A stretch of DNA of 64,000 nt from Hydractinia symbiolongicarpus (taxonomy: Eukaryota; Cnidaria; Hydrozoa; Anthoathecata; Hydractiniidae), in assembly GCF_029227915.1 (NCBI RefSeq), contig NC_079881.1, positions 31,969,501 through 32,033,500 on the forward strand. Direction: 5' to 3'. The notes under the pieces are model-generated. The model searched no databases and was not told the DNA's origin. It saw nothing but the letters and a program-made list of their open reading frames with translations. Below, in pieces: positions 11,408 to 25,149 of this stretch. The translations under genes and the position numbers were made by a program. How positions within the stretch are numbered: the first letter of the stretch is position 1; each line of letters begins with the position of its first letter.

Positions 11408-14400
11408 GCTACCACAGCGCCCAGTGTAATCGCTGAGTTCCGGCAATCATGTCAAATTAAGAAGAATGTTATTTCTTGGAGTCCAATTGTCTCATTTACC
11501 ATATTTATCAGGTCGCAGTCCGAAGTTAGTTCAATTAAGTCCCACAGTCAATCGTTTCATTGTTGAAAGCGATGCAACCTAGTAATATCAAAAAAATATC
11601 GCTAAATACATGTTGGTACGAATATGTTACCCAACCGTTGAAACTCAAACGGACTGACACCGTTAGAAAATCAGTGAAATGTAGTATTTGAAACTGTGTC
11701 TATTACTTCAGCGCGCGCTAACGGCTAGGATTGGTCCCACAGTAAGAAATGACTCATTAATCTAAATTTTTAAAAGAAGCGCTACCACAGCCCCCAGTGT
11801 AATCGCTGAGTTCCGGCAATCATGTCAAATTAAGAAGAATGTTATTTCTTCGAGTCCAATTTTCTCATTTATCACATTTATCAGGTCACAGTCCAAAGTT
11901 AGTTCAGTTAAGTCCCACAGTCAATCGTTTCACTGTTAAAAACGATGCAACCTAGTAAAATCAGAGAAATATCTCTAAATACATATTGGTACGAAAATGC
12001 GACCCAACCGTTGTAACTCAAACAGACTGACACCGCTACAAAGTCAATGAAATGTAGTTTTTAAAACTATTGCTATTTCTTCAGCGCGCGATAACGCCTA
12101 GGATTGGTCCCACTGTAAAGAATGACTTATTTATCTAAATTTTTAAATGAAGCGCTACCACAGCGCCCAGTGTAATCGCTGAGTTCAGGCAATCATGTCA
12201 AATTAAGAAGAATGTTATATCTTGGACTCCAATTGTCTCATTTATCACATTAATCAGGTCACAGTCCAAAGTTAGTTCAATTAATTCCCACAGTCAATCG
12301 TTTTATTGTTAAAAGCGATGCAACCTAGTAATATCAGAAAAATATGGCTAAATACATGTTAGTACGAATAGGTGACCCAACCGTTGATACTCAAACGAAC
12401 TGACACCGTTAGAAAATCAGTGAAATGTAGTATTTGAAACTGTCTCTATTACTTCAGCGCGCGCTAACGCCTAGGATTGGTCCCACAGTAAAAAATGACA
12501 TTTTTATCTTAATTTTTAATTGAAGCGCTACCACAGCGCCCAGTGTAATTGCTGAGTTTCGGCAATCATGTCAAATTAGGAAGAATGTTATTTCTTAGAG
12601 TCCACTTGTCTCAGTTACAACATTTTTAACGTCACAGTCCATAATCAGTTCAATTAAGTCCCACAGTCAATCGTTTCACTGTTAAAAGCCATACAACCTA
12701 GTAATACCGGAAAAAAAGGACGAAATATATGTGGTGACGCAACCGTTGTAACTCAAACGAATGGATACTGTTAGAAAGACAATGAAATGTAGTATTTGAA
12801 ACTGTCTCTATTACTTCGGCGCGCGCTAACGGCTAGGATTGGTCCCACAGTAAAAAATGACTTTTTTATCTTAATTTTTAATTGAAGCGCTACCACAGCG
12901 CCCAGTGAAATCGCTGAGTTTCGGCAATCATGTCAAGTTAAGAAGAATGTTATTCCTTGGAGCCAATTGACTCACTTTCGCATTTATAAGGTCACAGTCC
13001 TTAATCAGTTCAATTAAGTCCCACACTCAATCGTTTCACTGTTAAAAGCCATAAAACCCAGTAATACCGGAAAATTATCACGAAATACATGTTGGTACGA
13101 ATATGTGACTCAACCGTTGTTACTCGAACGGATTGATACTATTAGAAAGTCAATGAAATGTAGTTTGTGAAGGTGCCGCTATTTCTTCAGCGCGATAACG
13201 GCTAGGATTGGTCCCACAGTAAAGAATGACTTAGTTATCTAAATTCTTAAATGAAGCGCTACCACAGCGCCCAGTGTAATCGCTGAATTCCGGCAATCAT
13301 ATCAAATTAAGAAGAATGTTATTTCTTGGAGTCAACTTGTCTCACTTATAACACTTATAAGGTCACAGTCCAAAATCAGTTCCATTTAGCCCCACAGTCA
13401 ATCGTTTCACTGTTAAAAGCGATGCAACCTAGTAATATGAGATAAATATCGCTAAATACATGTTGGTACGAATACGTGACCCAACCGTTGAAACTCAAAC
13501 GGACTGCCACCGTCAGAAAATCAGTGAAATGTAGTATTTGAAACTGTCTCTATTACTTCAGCGCGTGCTAACGGCTAGGATTGGTCCTACAGTAAAAAGT
13601 GACTTTTTTATCTTAATTTTTAATTGAAGCGGTACCACAGCGCCCAGTGTAATTGCTGAGTTTCGGCAATCGTGTCAAACTAGGAAGAATGTAATTTCTT
13701 GGAGTCCAATTGACTCATTTATCACATTTATCAGGTGACAGTCCAAAGTTAGTTCAATTAAGTCCCACAGTCAATCGTTTCACTGTTAAAAGCCACACAA
13801 CCTAGTAATACCGGAAAAATGTCACGAAAAACATGTTGGTACGAATATGTGACTCAACCGTTGTAACTCAAACGGATTGAAACTGTTAGAAAGTGAATGA
13901 AATGTAATTTTTGAAACTCTCGCTTTTTCTTTAGCGTGCGCTAACGGCTAGGATTGGTGCCACAGTAAAAAATGACTTTTTTGTCTTAATTTTTTTGTGA
14001 AGCGCTACCACAGCGCCCAGTGCAATCGCTGAGTTCCGGCAACCATGTCAAATTAAAAAGAATGTTATTTCTTGGAGTCCAGTTGTCTCACTTATAACAT
14101 TTATAAGGTCACAGTCCAAAATCAGTTCAATTTAGTCCCATAGTCAATCGTTTCACTGTTAAAAGCGATGCAAACTAGTAATATGAGAAAAATATCGCTA
14201 AATACATCTTGGTACGAATATGTGACGCAACCGTTGTAACTGAAGCGGATTTATACCGTTAGAAAGTCAATGAAATGCAGTTTTTGAAACTGTCGCTATT
14301 TCTTCAGCGCGCGATAACGCCTAGGATTGGTCCCACAGTAAAAATTGACTTATTCATCTAAATTTTTAAATGAAACGCTACCACAGCGCCCAGTGTAATC

Positions 14401-14749
14401 GCTGTGTTTCGGGAATCATGTCAAATTAAGAAGAATGTTATTTCTTGGAGTCCAATTGTCTCACTTATAACATTGATAAGGTCACAGTCCAAAATCAGTT
14501 CAATTAAGTCCCACAGTCAATCGTTTCACTGTTAAAAGCGATGCAACCTAGTAATATCAGATAAATATCGCTAAATACATGTTGGTACGAATATGTGACC
14601 CAACCGTTTTAACTCAAACGGACTGACACCGTTAGAAAGTCAGTGAAATGTAGTATTTGAAACTGTCTCTATTACTTCAGCGCGCGCTAACGGCTAGGAT
14701 TGGTTCCACAGTAAGAAATGACTCATTAATCTGAATTTCTAAAAAAAGC
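11408..14749 (+). repeat. Nine-monomer A HOR, copy 1 (3342 bp)
   Basis: Units start near 11408, 11781, 12155, 12527, 12889, 13255, 13631, 14004 and 14374. Ordered markers are CATTTACCATATTTATCAGG, TTCTTCGAGTCC, GTTCAGGCAATC with TTGGACTCC, GGAAGAATG with the short CGAAATATATGTGGTGACGC segment, CCTTGGAGCC, GCTGAATTCCGG, GAAGCGGTACC, GCAACCATG and a GCTGTGTTTCGGG unit. The first marker returns 3342 bp later. Confidence 0.7.
12527..12888 (+). repeat. Short A monomer subtype with an 11-bp deletion (one of four)
   Basis: This unit is 362 bp long because ATGTTGGTACGAATATGTGAC is reduced to ATGTGGTGAC. The same shortened segment, together with ATACCGGAAAAAAAGGACG, occurs in the units at 15867-16228, 16976-17335 and 21061-21420. 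The deletion arose once and was spread by amplification. Confidence 0.8.
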
Positions 14750-17708
14750 GCTACCACAGCGCCCAGTGTAATCGCTGAGTTCCGGCAATCATGTCAAATT
14801 AAGAAGAATGTTATTTCTTGGAGTCCAATTGTCTCATTTACCATATTTATCAGGTCGCAGTCCAAATTTAGTTCAATTAAGTCCCACAGTCAGTCGTTTC
14901 AATGTTGAAAGCGATGCAACCTAGTAATATCAAAAAAATATCGCTAAATACATGTTGGTACGAATATGTTACCCAACCGTTGAAACTCAAACGGACTGAC
15001 ACCGTTAGAAAATCAGTGAAATGTAGTATTTGAAACTGTGTCTATTAGTTCAGCGCGCTCTAACGGCTAGGATTGGTCCCACAGCAAGAAATGACTCATT
15101 AATCTAAATTTTTAAAAGAAGCGCTACCACAGCGCCCAGTGTAATCACTGAGTTCCGGCAATTATGTCAAATTAAGAAGAATGTTATTTCTTCGAGTACA
15201 ATTTTCTCATTTATCACATTTATCAGGTCACAGTCCAAAGTTAGTTCAGTTAAGTCCCACAGTCAATCGTTTCACTGTTAAAAACGATGCAACCTAGTAA
15301 AATCAGATAAATATCGCTAAATACATATTGGTACGAAAATGTGACCCAACCGTTGTAACTCAAACGGACTGACACCGCTACAAATTCAATGAAATGTAGT
15401 TTTTGAAACTATCGCTAATTCTTCAGCGCGCGATAACGGCCAGGATTGGTCCCACAGTAAAGAATGACTTATTTATCTAAATTTTTAAATGAAGCGCTAC
15501 CACAGCGCCCAGTATAATCGCTGAGTTCTGGCAATCACGTCAAATTAAGAAGAATGTTATTTCTTGGACTCCAATTGTCTCATTTATCACATTAATCAGG
15601 TCACAGTCCAAAGTTAGTTCAATTAATTCCCACAGTCAATCGTTTCGTTGTTAAAAGCGATGCAACCTAGTAATATCAGAAAAATATGGCTAAATACATG
15701 TTAGTACGAATAGGTGACCCAACCGTTGATACTCAAACTGACTGACACCGTTAGAAAATCAGTGAAATGTAGTATTTGAAACTGTCTCTATTACTTCAGC
15801 GCGCTAACGGCTAGGATTGGTCCCACAGTAAAAAATGACATTTTTATCTTAATTTTTAATTGAAGCGCTACCACAGCGCCCAGTGTAATTGCTGAGTTTC
15901 GGCAATCATGTCAAATTAGGAAGAATGTTATTTCTTAGAGTCCACTTGTCTCACTTATAACATTTTTAACGTCACAGTCCATAATCAGTTCAATTAAGTC
16001 CCACAGTCAATCGTTTCACTGTTAAAAGCCATACAACCTAGTAATACCGGAAAAAAAGGACGAAATATATGTGGTGACGCAACCGTTGTAACTCAAACGA
16101 ATAGATACTGTTAGAAAGACAATGAAATGTAGTATTTGAAACTGTCTCTATTACTTCGGCGCGCGCTAACGGCTAGGATTGGTCCCACAGTAACGAATGA
16201 CTTAGTTATCTAAATTCTTAAATGAAGCGCTACCACAGCGCCCAGTGTAATCGCTGAATTCCGGCAATCATATCAAATTAAGAAGAATGTTATTTCTTGG
16301 AGTCAACTTGTCTCACTTATAACACTTATAAGGTCACAGTCCAAAATCAGTTCCATTTAGCCCCACAGTCAATCGTTTCACTGTTAAAAGCGATGCAACC
16401 TAGTAATATGAGATAAATATCGCTAAATACATGTTGGTACGAATACGTGACCCAACCGTTGAAACTCAAACGGGACTGCCACCGTTAGAAAGTCAGTGAA
16501 ATGTAGTATTTGAAACTGTCTCTATTACTTCAACGCGCGCTAACGGCTAGGATTGGTTCCACAGTAAGAAATGACTCATTAATCTGAATTTTTAAAAGAA
16601 GCGCTACCACAGCGCCCAGTGTAATCGCTGAGTTCCGGCAATCATGTCAAATTAAGAAGAATGTTATTTCTTGGAGTCCAATTGTCTCATTTATCACATT
16701 AATCAGGTCACAGTCCAAAGTTAGTTCAATTAATTCCCACAGTCAATCGTTTCATTGTGAAAAGCGATGCAACCTAGTAATATCAGAAAAATAAGGCTAA
16801 ATACATGTTAGTACGAATAGGTGACCCAACCGTTGGTACTCAAACTGACTGACACCGTTAGAAAATCAGTGAAATGTAGTATTTGAAACTGTCTCTATTA
16901 CTTCAGCGCGCGCTAACGGCTAGGATTGGTCCCATAGTAAAAAATGACATTTTTATCTTAATTTTTAATTGAAGCGCTACCACAGCGCCCAGTGTAATTG
17001 CTGAGTTTCGGCAATCATGTCAAATTAGGAAGAATGTTATTTCTTAGAGTCCACTTGTCTCACTTATAACATTTTTAACGTCACAGTCCATAATCAGTTC
17101 AATTAAGTCCCACAGTCAATCGTTTCACTGTTAAAAGCCATACAACCTAGTAATACCGGAAAAAAAGGACGAAATATATGTGGTGACGCAACCGTTGTAA
17201 CTCAAACGAATAGATACTGTTAGAAAGTCAATGAAATGTAGTTTGTGAAGGTGCCGCTATTTCTTCAGCGCGATAACGGCTAGGATTGGTCCCACAGTAA
17301 CGAATGACTTAGTTATCTAAATTCTTAAATGAAGCGCTACCACAGCGCCCAGTGTAATCGCTGAATTCCGGCAATCACATCAAATTAAGAAGAATGTTAT
17401 TTCTTGGAGTCAACTTGTCTCACTTATAACACTTATAAGGTCACAGTCCAAAATCAGTTCCATTTAGCCCCACAGTCAATCGTTTCACTGTTAAAAGCGA
17501 TGCAACCTAGTAATATGCGATAAATATCGCTAAATACATGTTGGTACGAATACGTGACCCAACCGTTGAAACTCAAACGGACTGCCACCGTTAGAAAGTC
17601 AGTGAAATGTAGTATTTGAAACTGTCTCTATTACTTCAACGCGCGCTAACGGCTAGGATTGGTTCCACAGTAAGAAATGACTCATTAATCTGAATTTTTA
17701 AAAGAAGC
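14750..17708 (+). repeat. Rearranged eight-monomer A HOR, copy 2 (2959 bp)
   Basis: The first four units (14750, 15120, 15494, 15867) follow the order of the copy at 11408. The CCTTGGAGCC unit is then absent, and the unit with GCTGAATTCCGG follows directly at 16229. After an intervening unit near 16603 the pair GGAAGAATG-type (16976) plus GCTGAATTCCGG-type (17336) appears a second time, 1109 bp after its first occurrence. This HOR copy has therefore lost one unit type and gained an internal three-monomer duplication. Confidence 0.65.
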
Positions 17709-20700
17709 GCTACCACAGCGCCCAGTGTAATCGCTGAGTTCCGGCAATCATGTCAAATTAAGAAGAATGTTATTTCTTGGAGTCCAATTGTCTCATTTAC
17801 CATATTTATCAGGTCGCAGTCCAAAGTTAGTTCAATTAAGTCCCACAGTCAATCGTTTCATTGTTGAAAGCGATGCAACCTAGTAATAACAAAAAAATAT
17901 CCCTAAATACATGTTGGTACGAATATGTTACCCAACCGTTGAAACTCAAACGGAGTGACACCGTTAGAAAATCAGAGAAATGTAGTATTTGAAACTGTGT
18001 CTATTACTTCAGCGCGCGCTAACGGCTAGGATTGGTCCCACAGTAAGAAATGACTCATTAATCTAAATTTTTAAAAGAAGCGCTACCACAGCGCCCAGTG
18101 TAATCGCTGAGTTCCGGCAATTATGTCAAATTAAGAAGAATGTTATTTCTTCGAGTCCAATTTTCTCATTTATCACATTTATCAGGTCACAGTCCAAAGT
18201 TAGTACAATTAAGTCCCACAGTCAATCGTTTCATTGTTAAAAGCGATGCACCCTAGTAATATCAGAAAAATATCGCTAAATACATGTTGGTACGAATAGC
18301 TGACCCAATCGTTGTAACTCAAACGGACTGACACCGTTAGAAAGTCAATGAAATGTAGGTTTTGAAACTGTCGCTACTTCTTCAGCGCGCGATAACGGCT
18401 AGGAAGTGTCCCACAGTAAAAAATGACTTATTAATCTAAATTTTTAAATGAAGCGCTACCACAGCGCCAACTTGTAACCGCTGAGTTCCGGCAATCACGT
18501 CAAATAAAAAAGAATGTTATTTCTTGGACTCCAATTGTCTCATTTATTACATTTATCAGGTCACAGTCCAAATTTAGTTCAATTAAGTCCAACAGTCAAT
18601 CGTTTCATTGTTAAATACGATGCAACCTAGTAATATCAGAAAATATCGCTAAATACATGGTAGTACGAATATATGACTCAACCGCTGTAACTGAAGCGGA
18701 TTGATACCGTTAGAAAGTTAATGAAATGTAGTTTTTGAAACTGTTGTTATTTCTTCAGCGCGCAATAACGGCTAGGATTGGTCCCGCAGTAAAAAATGAC
18801 TTTTTCATCTTAATTTTTAATTGAAGCGCTACCGCCGCGCCCAGTGTAATCGCTGGGTTCCGGCAATCATGTCAAATTACAAAGAATGTTATTTCTTGGA
18901 GTCCAATTGTCTCACTTATACCATTTATAAGGTCACAGTCCAAAATCAGTTCAATTTAATCCCACAGTCATTCGTTTCACTGTCAAAAGCTATGCAACCT
19001 AGTAATATGAGAACAATGTCGCTAAATACAAGTTGGTACGAATATGTGACGCAACCGTTGTAACTGAAGCGGATTGATACCGTTAGAAAGTCAATGAAAT
19101 GTAAATTTTGAAACTGTCCCTCTTTCTTCAGCGCGCGATAACGGCTAGGAATGGTCCCACAGTAAAAAATGACTTATTAATCAAAACTTTTTAATGAAGC
19201 GCTACCCCAGCGCCCAGTGTAATCGCTGAGTTTCGGCAATCATGTCAAGTTAAGAAGAATGTTATTCCTTGGAGCCAATTGACTCACTTTCGCATTTATA
19301 AGGTCACAGTCCTTAATCAGTTCAATTAAGTCCCACACTCAATCGTTTCACTGTTAAAAGCCATAAAACCCAGTAATACCGGAAAATTATCACGAAATAC
19401 ATGTTGGTACGAATATGTGACTCAACCGTTGTTACTCGAACGGATTGATACTATTAGAAAGTCAATGAAATGTAGTTTGTGAAGGTGCCGCTATTTCTTC
19501 AGCGCGATAACTGCTAGGATTGGTCCCACAGTAAGAAATGACTCATTAATCTAAATTTTTAAAAGAAGCGCTACCACAGCGCCCAGTGTAATCGCTGAGT
19601 TCCGGCAATCATGTCAAATTAAGAAGAATGTTATTTCTTCGAGTCCAATTTTCTCATTTATCACATTTATCAGGTCACAGTCCAAAGTTAGTTCAGTTAA
19701 GTCCCACAGTCAATCGTTTCACTGTTAAAAACGATGCAACCTAGTAAAATCAGATAAATATCGCTAAATACATATTGGTACGAAAATGTGATCCAACCGT
19801 TGTAACTCAAACGGACTGACACCGCTACAAAGTCAATGAAATGTAGTTTTTGAAACTATCGCTATTTCTTCAGCCCGCGATAACGGCCAGGATTGGTCCC
19901 ACAGTAAAGAATGAGTTATTTATCTAAATTTTTAAATGAAGCGCTACCACAGCGCCCAGTATAATCGCTGAGTTCCGGCAATCACGTCAAATTAAGAAGA
20001 ATGTTATTTCTTGGAGTCCAATTGTCTCATTTATCATATTTATCAGGTCGCAGTCCAAAGTTAGTACAATTAAGTCCCACAGTCAATCGTTTCATTGTTA
20101 AAAGCGATGCACCCTAGTATTATCAGAAAAATATCGCTAAATACATGTTGGTACGAATAGCTGACCCAATCTTTGTAACTCAAACGGACTGACACCGTTA
20201 GAAAGTCAATGCAATGTAGGTTTTGAAACTGTCGCTACTTCTTCAGCGCGCGATAACGGCTAGGAATGGTCCCACAGTAAACAATGACTTATTAATCTAA
20301 ATTTTTTAATGAAGCGCTACCACAGCGCCAATTTGTAATCGCTGAGTTCCGGCAATCATGTCAAATAAAAAAGAATGTTATTTCTTGGACTCCAATTGTC
20401 TCATTTATCATATTTATCAGGTCACAGTCCAAATTTAGTTCAATTAAGTCCCACAGTCATTCGTTTCACTGTCAAAAGCTGTGCAACCTAGTATTATGAG
20501 AAAAATGTCGCTAAATACAAGTTGGTACGAATATGTGACGCAACCGTTGTAACTGAAGCGGATTGATACCGTTAGAAAGTCAGTGAAATGTAGTATTTGA
20601 AACTGTCTCTATTACTTCAGCACGCGCTAACGGCTAGGATTGGCACCACAGTAAAAAATGACATTTTAACTAAATTTTTAATTGAAGCGCTACCACAGCG

Positions 20701-21420
20701 CCCAGTGTAATTGCTGAGTTTCGGCAATCATGTCAAAATAGGAAGAATGTTATTTCTTGGACTCCAATAGTCTCATTTATCACATTAATCAGGTCACAGT
20801 CCAAAGTTAGTTCAATTAATTCCCACAGTCAATCGTTTCATTGTTAAAAGCGATGCAACCTAGTAATATCAGAAAAATATGGCTAAATACATGTTAGTAC
20901 GAATATGTGACCCAACCGTTGAAACTCAAACGGACTGACACTTTTAGAAAATCAGTGAAATGTAGTATTTGAAACTGTCTCTATTACTTCAGCGCGCGCT
21001 AACGGCTAGGATTGGTACCACAGTAAAAAATGACATTTTAACTTAATTTTTAATTGAAGCGCTACCACAGCGCCCAGTGTAATCGCTGAGTTTCGGCAAT
21101 CATGTCAAGTTAAGAAGAATGTTATTCCTTGGAGCCAATTGACTCACTTTCGCATTTATAAGGTCACAGTCCTTAATCAGTTCAATTAAGTCCCACACTC
21201 AATCGTTTCACTGGTAAAAGCCATACAACCTAGTAATACCGGAAAAAAAGGACGAAATATATGTGGTGACGCAACCGTTGTAACTTAAATGAATGGATAC
21301 TGTTAGAAAAACAATAAAAAGTAGTGTTTGAAACTGTCTCTATTACTTTGGCGGGCGCTAACGGCTAGGATTGGTGCCACAGTAAAAAATGACTTTTTTG
21401 TCTTAATTTTTAAATGAAGC
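17709..21420 (+). repeat. A monomers with a five-unit repeat of about 1861 bp
   Basis: Units start at about 17709, 18082, 18455, 18828, 19201, 19570 and 19943, and further units follow to 21420. The rare start GCGCCAACTTGTAACCGCTG near 18463 returns as GCGCCAATTTGTAATCGCTG near 20324, 1861 bp later, and the flanking units also correspond (CACCCTAGTAATATC / CACCCTAGTATTATC). The CCTTGGAGCC with TTTCGCATTT subtype appears at about 19201 and 21061. No non-satellite sequence is seen. Confidence 0.65.
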
Positions 21421-23284
21421 GCTACCACAACGCCCAGTGCAATCGCTGAGTTCGGCAACCATGTCAAACTAAAAAGAATGTTATTTCTTGGAGTCCAGTT
21501 GTCTCAATTATAACATTTATAAGGTCACAGTCCAAAATCAGTTCAATTTAGTCCCATAGTCAATCGTTTCACTGTTAAAAACGATGCAAACTAGTAATAT
21601 GAGAAAAATATCGCTAAATACATCTTGGTACAAATATGTGACGCAACCGTTGTAACTGAAGCAGATTTATACCGTTAGAAATTCAATGAAATGTAGTTTT
21701 TGAAACTGTTGCTATTTCTTCAGCGCGCGATAACGGCTAGGATTGGTCCTACAGTAAAAAATGACTTATTTACCATAATTTTTAAATGAAGCGCTACCAC
21801 AGCGCCCAGTGTAATCGCTGAGTTTTGAAAATCACCTCAAATTAAGAAGAATGTTATTTCTTGGAGTCCAATTGTCTCATTTATCACATTTATCAGGTCA
21901 CAGTCCAAAGTTAGTTCAATTAAGTGCCACAGTCAATCGTTTCATTGTTAAAAGCGATGCAACCTGGTAATATCAGAAAAATATTACGAAATACATGTTG
22001 GTACGAATATGTGACCCAACCGCTGTAACTCAAACGGACTGACACCGTTAGGAAGTCAATGAAATGTAGCTTTTAAAACTGTCGCTATTTCTTCAGCGCG
22101 CGATAACGGCTAGGATTGGTCCCACAGTAAAAAATGACTTATTATTCTAAATTTTTGAATGAAACGCTACCACAGCGCCCAGTGTAATCGCTGAGTTCCG
22201 ACAATCACCTCAAGTTAAGAAGAATGTTTTTTCTTGGAGTCCAATTGTCTCATTTATCACATTTATCAGGTCACAGTCCAAAGTTAGTTCAATTAAGTCC
22301 CACAGTCAATCGTTTCACCGTTAAAAGCGATGCAACCTAGTAATATCAGATAAATATCGCTAAATACATGTTGGTACGAATATGTGACCGAACCGTTGTA
22401 ACTCAAACGGACTGACACTGTTACAACGTCAATGAAATGTAGGTTTTGAAACTGTCGCTACTTCTTCAGCGGGCGATAACGGATAGGATTGGTCCTACAG
22501 TGAAGAATGACTTATTTATCTAAATTTTTAAATGAAGCGCTACAACAGCGCCCAGTGTAATCGCAGAATTCCGGCAATCACGTCAAATTAAGAAGAATGT
22601 TATTTCTTGGAGTCCAATTGTCTCATTTATCACATTTATCAGGTCACAGTCCAAAGTTAAATCAATTAAGTCCCACAGTCAATCTTTTCACTGTTAAAAG
22701 TCACACAACCTAGTAATACCGGTAAAATGTCACGAAAAACATGTTGGTACGAATATGTGACTCAACCGCTGTAACTCAAACGGATTGAAACTGTGAGAAA
22801 GTCAATGAAATGTAGTTTTTGAAACTCTCGCTTTTTCTTCAGCGGGCGCTAACGGCTAGGATTGGTGCCACAGTAAAAAATGACTTTTTTGTCTTAATTT
22901 TTAATTGAAGCGCTACCACAGCGCCCAGTGTAATTGCTGAGTTCCGGCAATCACGTCAAATTAAGAAGAATGTTATTTCTTGTAGTCCAATTGACTCATT
23001 TATCACATTTATCAGGTGACAGTCCAAAGTTAGTTCAATTAAGTCCCACAGTCAATCTTTTCACTGTTAAAAGCCACACAACCTAGTAATACCGGAAAAA
23101 CGTCACGAAAAACATGTTGGTACGAATATGTGACACAACCGTTGTACCTCAAACGGATTGAAACTGTTAGAAAGTCAATGAAAAGTAGTTTTTGAAACAC
23201 TTGCTTTTTCTTCAGCGCGCGCTAACGGCTAGGATTGGTGCCACAGTAAAAAATGACTTTTTTGTCTTAATTTTTAAATGAAGC
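21421..23284 (+). repeat. A HOR P-Q-R-S-T, copy 1 (1864 bp)
   Basis: Five units start at 21421, 21793, 22166, 22539 and 22912. P has GAGTTCGGCAACCATG and GAAGC(G/A)GATTTATACC. Q has GAGTTTTGAAAATCACC and AATATTACGAAATAC. R has CCGACAATCACCTCAAG, GTGACCGAACCG and GTTACAACGTC. S has ATCGCAGAATTCCGG and ATACCGGTAAAA. T has TTTCTTGTAGTCC and CGTCACGAAAAAC. The same five follow in order from 23285. Confidence 0.88.
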
Positions 23285-25149
23285 GCTACCACAGCGCCCA
23301 GTGCAATCGCTGAGTTCGGCAACCATGTCAAACTAAAAAGAATGTTATTTCTTGGAGTCCAGTTGTCTCAATTATAACATTTATAAGGTCACAGTCCAAA
23401 ATCAGTTCAATTTAGTCCCATAGTCAATCGTTTCACTGTTAAAGACGATGCAAACTAGTAATATGAGAAAAATATCGCTAAATACATCTTGGTACGAATA
23501 TGTGACGCAACCGTTGTAACTGAAGCGGATTTATACCGTTAGAAAGTCAATGAAATGTAGTTTTTGAAACTGTTGCTATTTCTTCAGCGCGCGACAACGG
23601 CTAGGATTGGTCCTACAGTAAAAAATGACTTATTTACCATAATTTTTAAATGAAGCGCTACCACAGCGCCCAGTGTAATCGCTGAGTTTTGAAAATCACC
23701 TCAAATTAAGAAGAATGTTATTTCTTGGAGTCCAATTGTCTCATTTATCACATTTATCAGGTCACAGTCCAAAGTTAGTTCAATTAAGTGCCACAGTCAA
23801 TCGTTTCATTGTTAAAAGCGATGCAACCTGGTAATATCAGAAAAATATTACGAAATACATGTTGGTACGAATATGTGACCCAACCGCTGTAACTCAAACG
23901 GACTGACACCGTTAGGAAGTCAATGAAATGTAGCTTTTAAAACTGTCGCTATTTCTTCAGCGCGCGATAACGGCTAGGATTGGTCCCACAGTAAAAAATG
24001 ACTTATTATTCTAAATTTTTGAATGAAACGCTACCACAGCGCCCAGTGTAATCGCTGAGTTCCGACAATCACCTCAAGTTAAGAAGAATGTTTTTTCTTG
24101 GAGTCCAATTGTCTCATTTATCACATTTATCAGGTCACAGTCCAAAGTTAGTTCAATTAAGTCCCACAGTCAATCGTTTCACCGTTAAAAGCGATGCAAC
24201 CTAGTAATATCAGATAAATATCGCTAAATACATGTTGGTACGAATATGTGACCGAACCGTTGTAACTCAAACGGACTGACACTGTTACAACGTCAATGAA
24301 ATGTAGGTTTTGAAACTGTCGCTATTTCTTCAGCGGGCGATAACGGATAGGATTGGTCCTACAGTGAAGAATGACTTATTTATCTAAATTTTTAAATGAA
24401 GCGCTACCACAGCGCCCACTGTAATCGCAGAATTCCGGCAATCACGTCAAATTAAGAAGAATGTTATTTCTTGGAGTCCAATTGTCTCATTTATCACATT
24501 TATCAGGTCACAGTCCAAAGTTAAATCAATTAAGTCCCACAGTCAATCTTTTCACTGTTAAAAGTCACACAACCTAGTAATACCGGTAAAACGTCACGAA
24601 AAACATGTTGGTACGAATATGTGACTCAACCGCTGTAACTCAAACGGATTGAAACTGTGAGAAAGTCAATGAAATGTAGTTTTTGAAACTCTCGCTTTTT
24701 CTTCAGCGGGCGCTAACGGCTAGGATTGGTGCCACAGTAAAAAATGACTTTTTTGTCTTAATTTTTAATTGAAGCGCTACCACAGCGCCCAGTGTAATCG
24801 CTGAGTTCAGGCAATCACGTCAAATTAAGAAGAATGTTATTTCTTGTAGTCCAATTGACTCATTTATCACATTTATCAGGTGACAGTCCAAAGTTAGTTC
24901 AATTAAGTCCCACAGTCAATCTTTTCACTGTTAAAAGCCACACAACCTAGTAATACCGGAAAAACGTCACGAAAAACATGTTGGTACGAATATGTGACAC
25001 AACCGTTGTAACTCAAACGGATTGAAACTGTTAGAAAGTCAATGAAAAGTAGTTTTTGAAACACTTGCTTTTTCTTCAGCGCGCGCTAACGGCTAGGATT
25101 GCTGCCACAGTAGAAAAATGACTTTTTTGTCTTAATTTTTAAATGAAGC
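23285..25149 (+). repeat. A HOR P-Q-R-S-T, copy 2 (1865 bp)
   Basis: Units start at 23285, 23657, 24030, 24403 and 24776. By eye, each unit is nearly identical to its partner 1864 bp upstream, while neighbouring units differ at dozens of positions. Small differences include GACAACGG for GATAACGG in P, CGCTATTTC for CGCTACTTC in R, and GTGTAATCGCTGAGTTCAGG for GTGTAATTGCTGAGTTCCGG in T. Confidence 0.88.

Noticed and set aside
18821-19063. An 80-codon plus-strand frame
   Set aside because: It lies wholly inside family A monomers, has no recognisable protein features and is not open in sister units.
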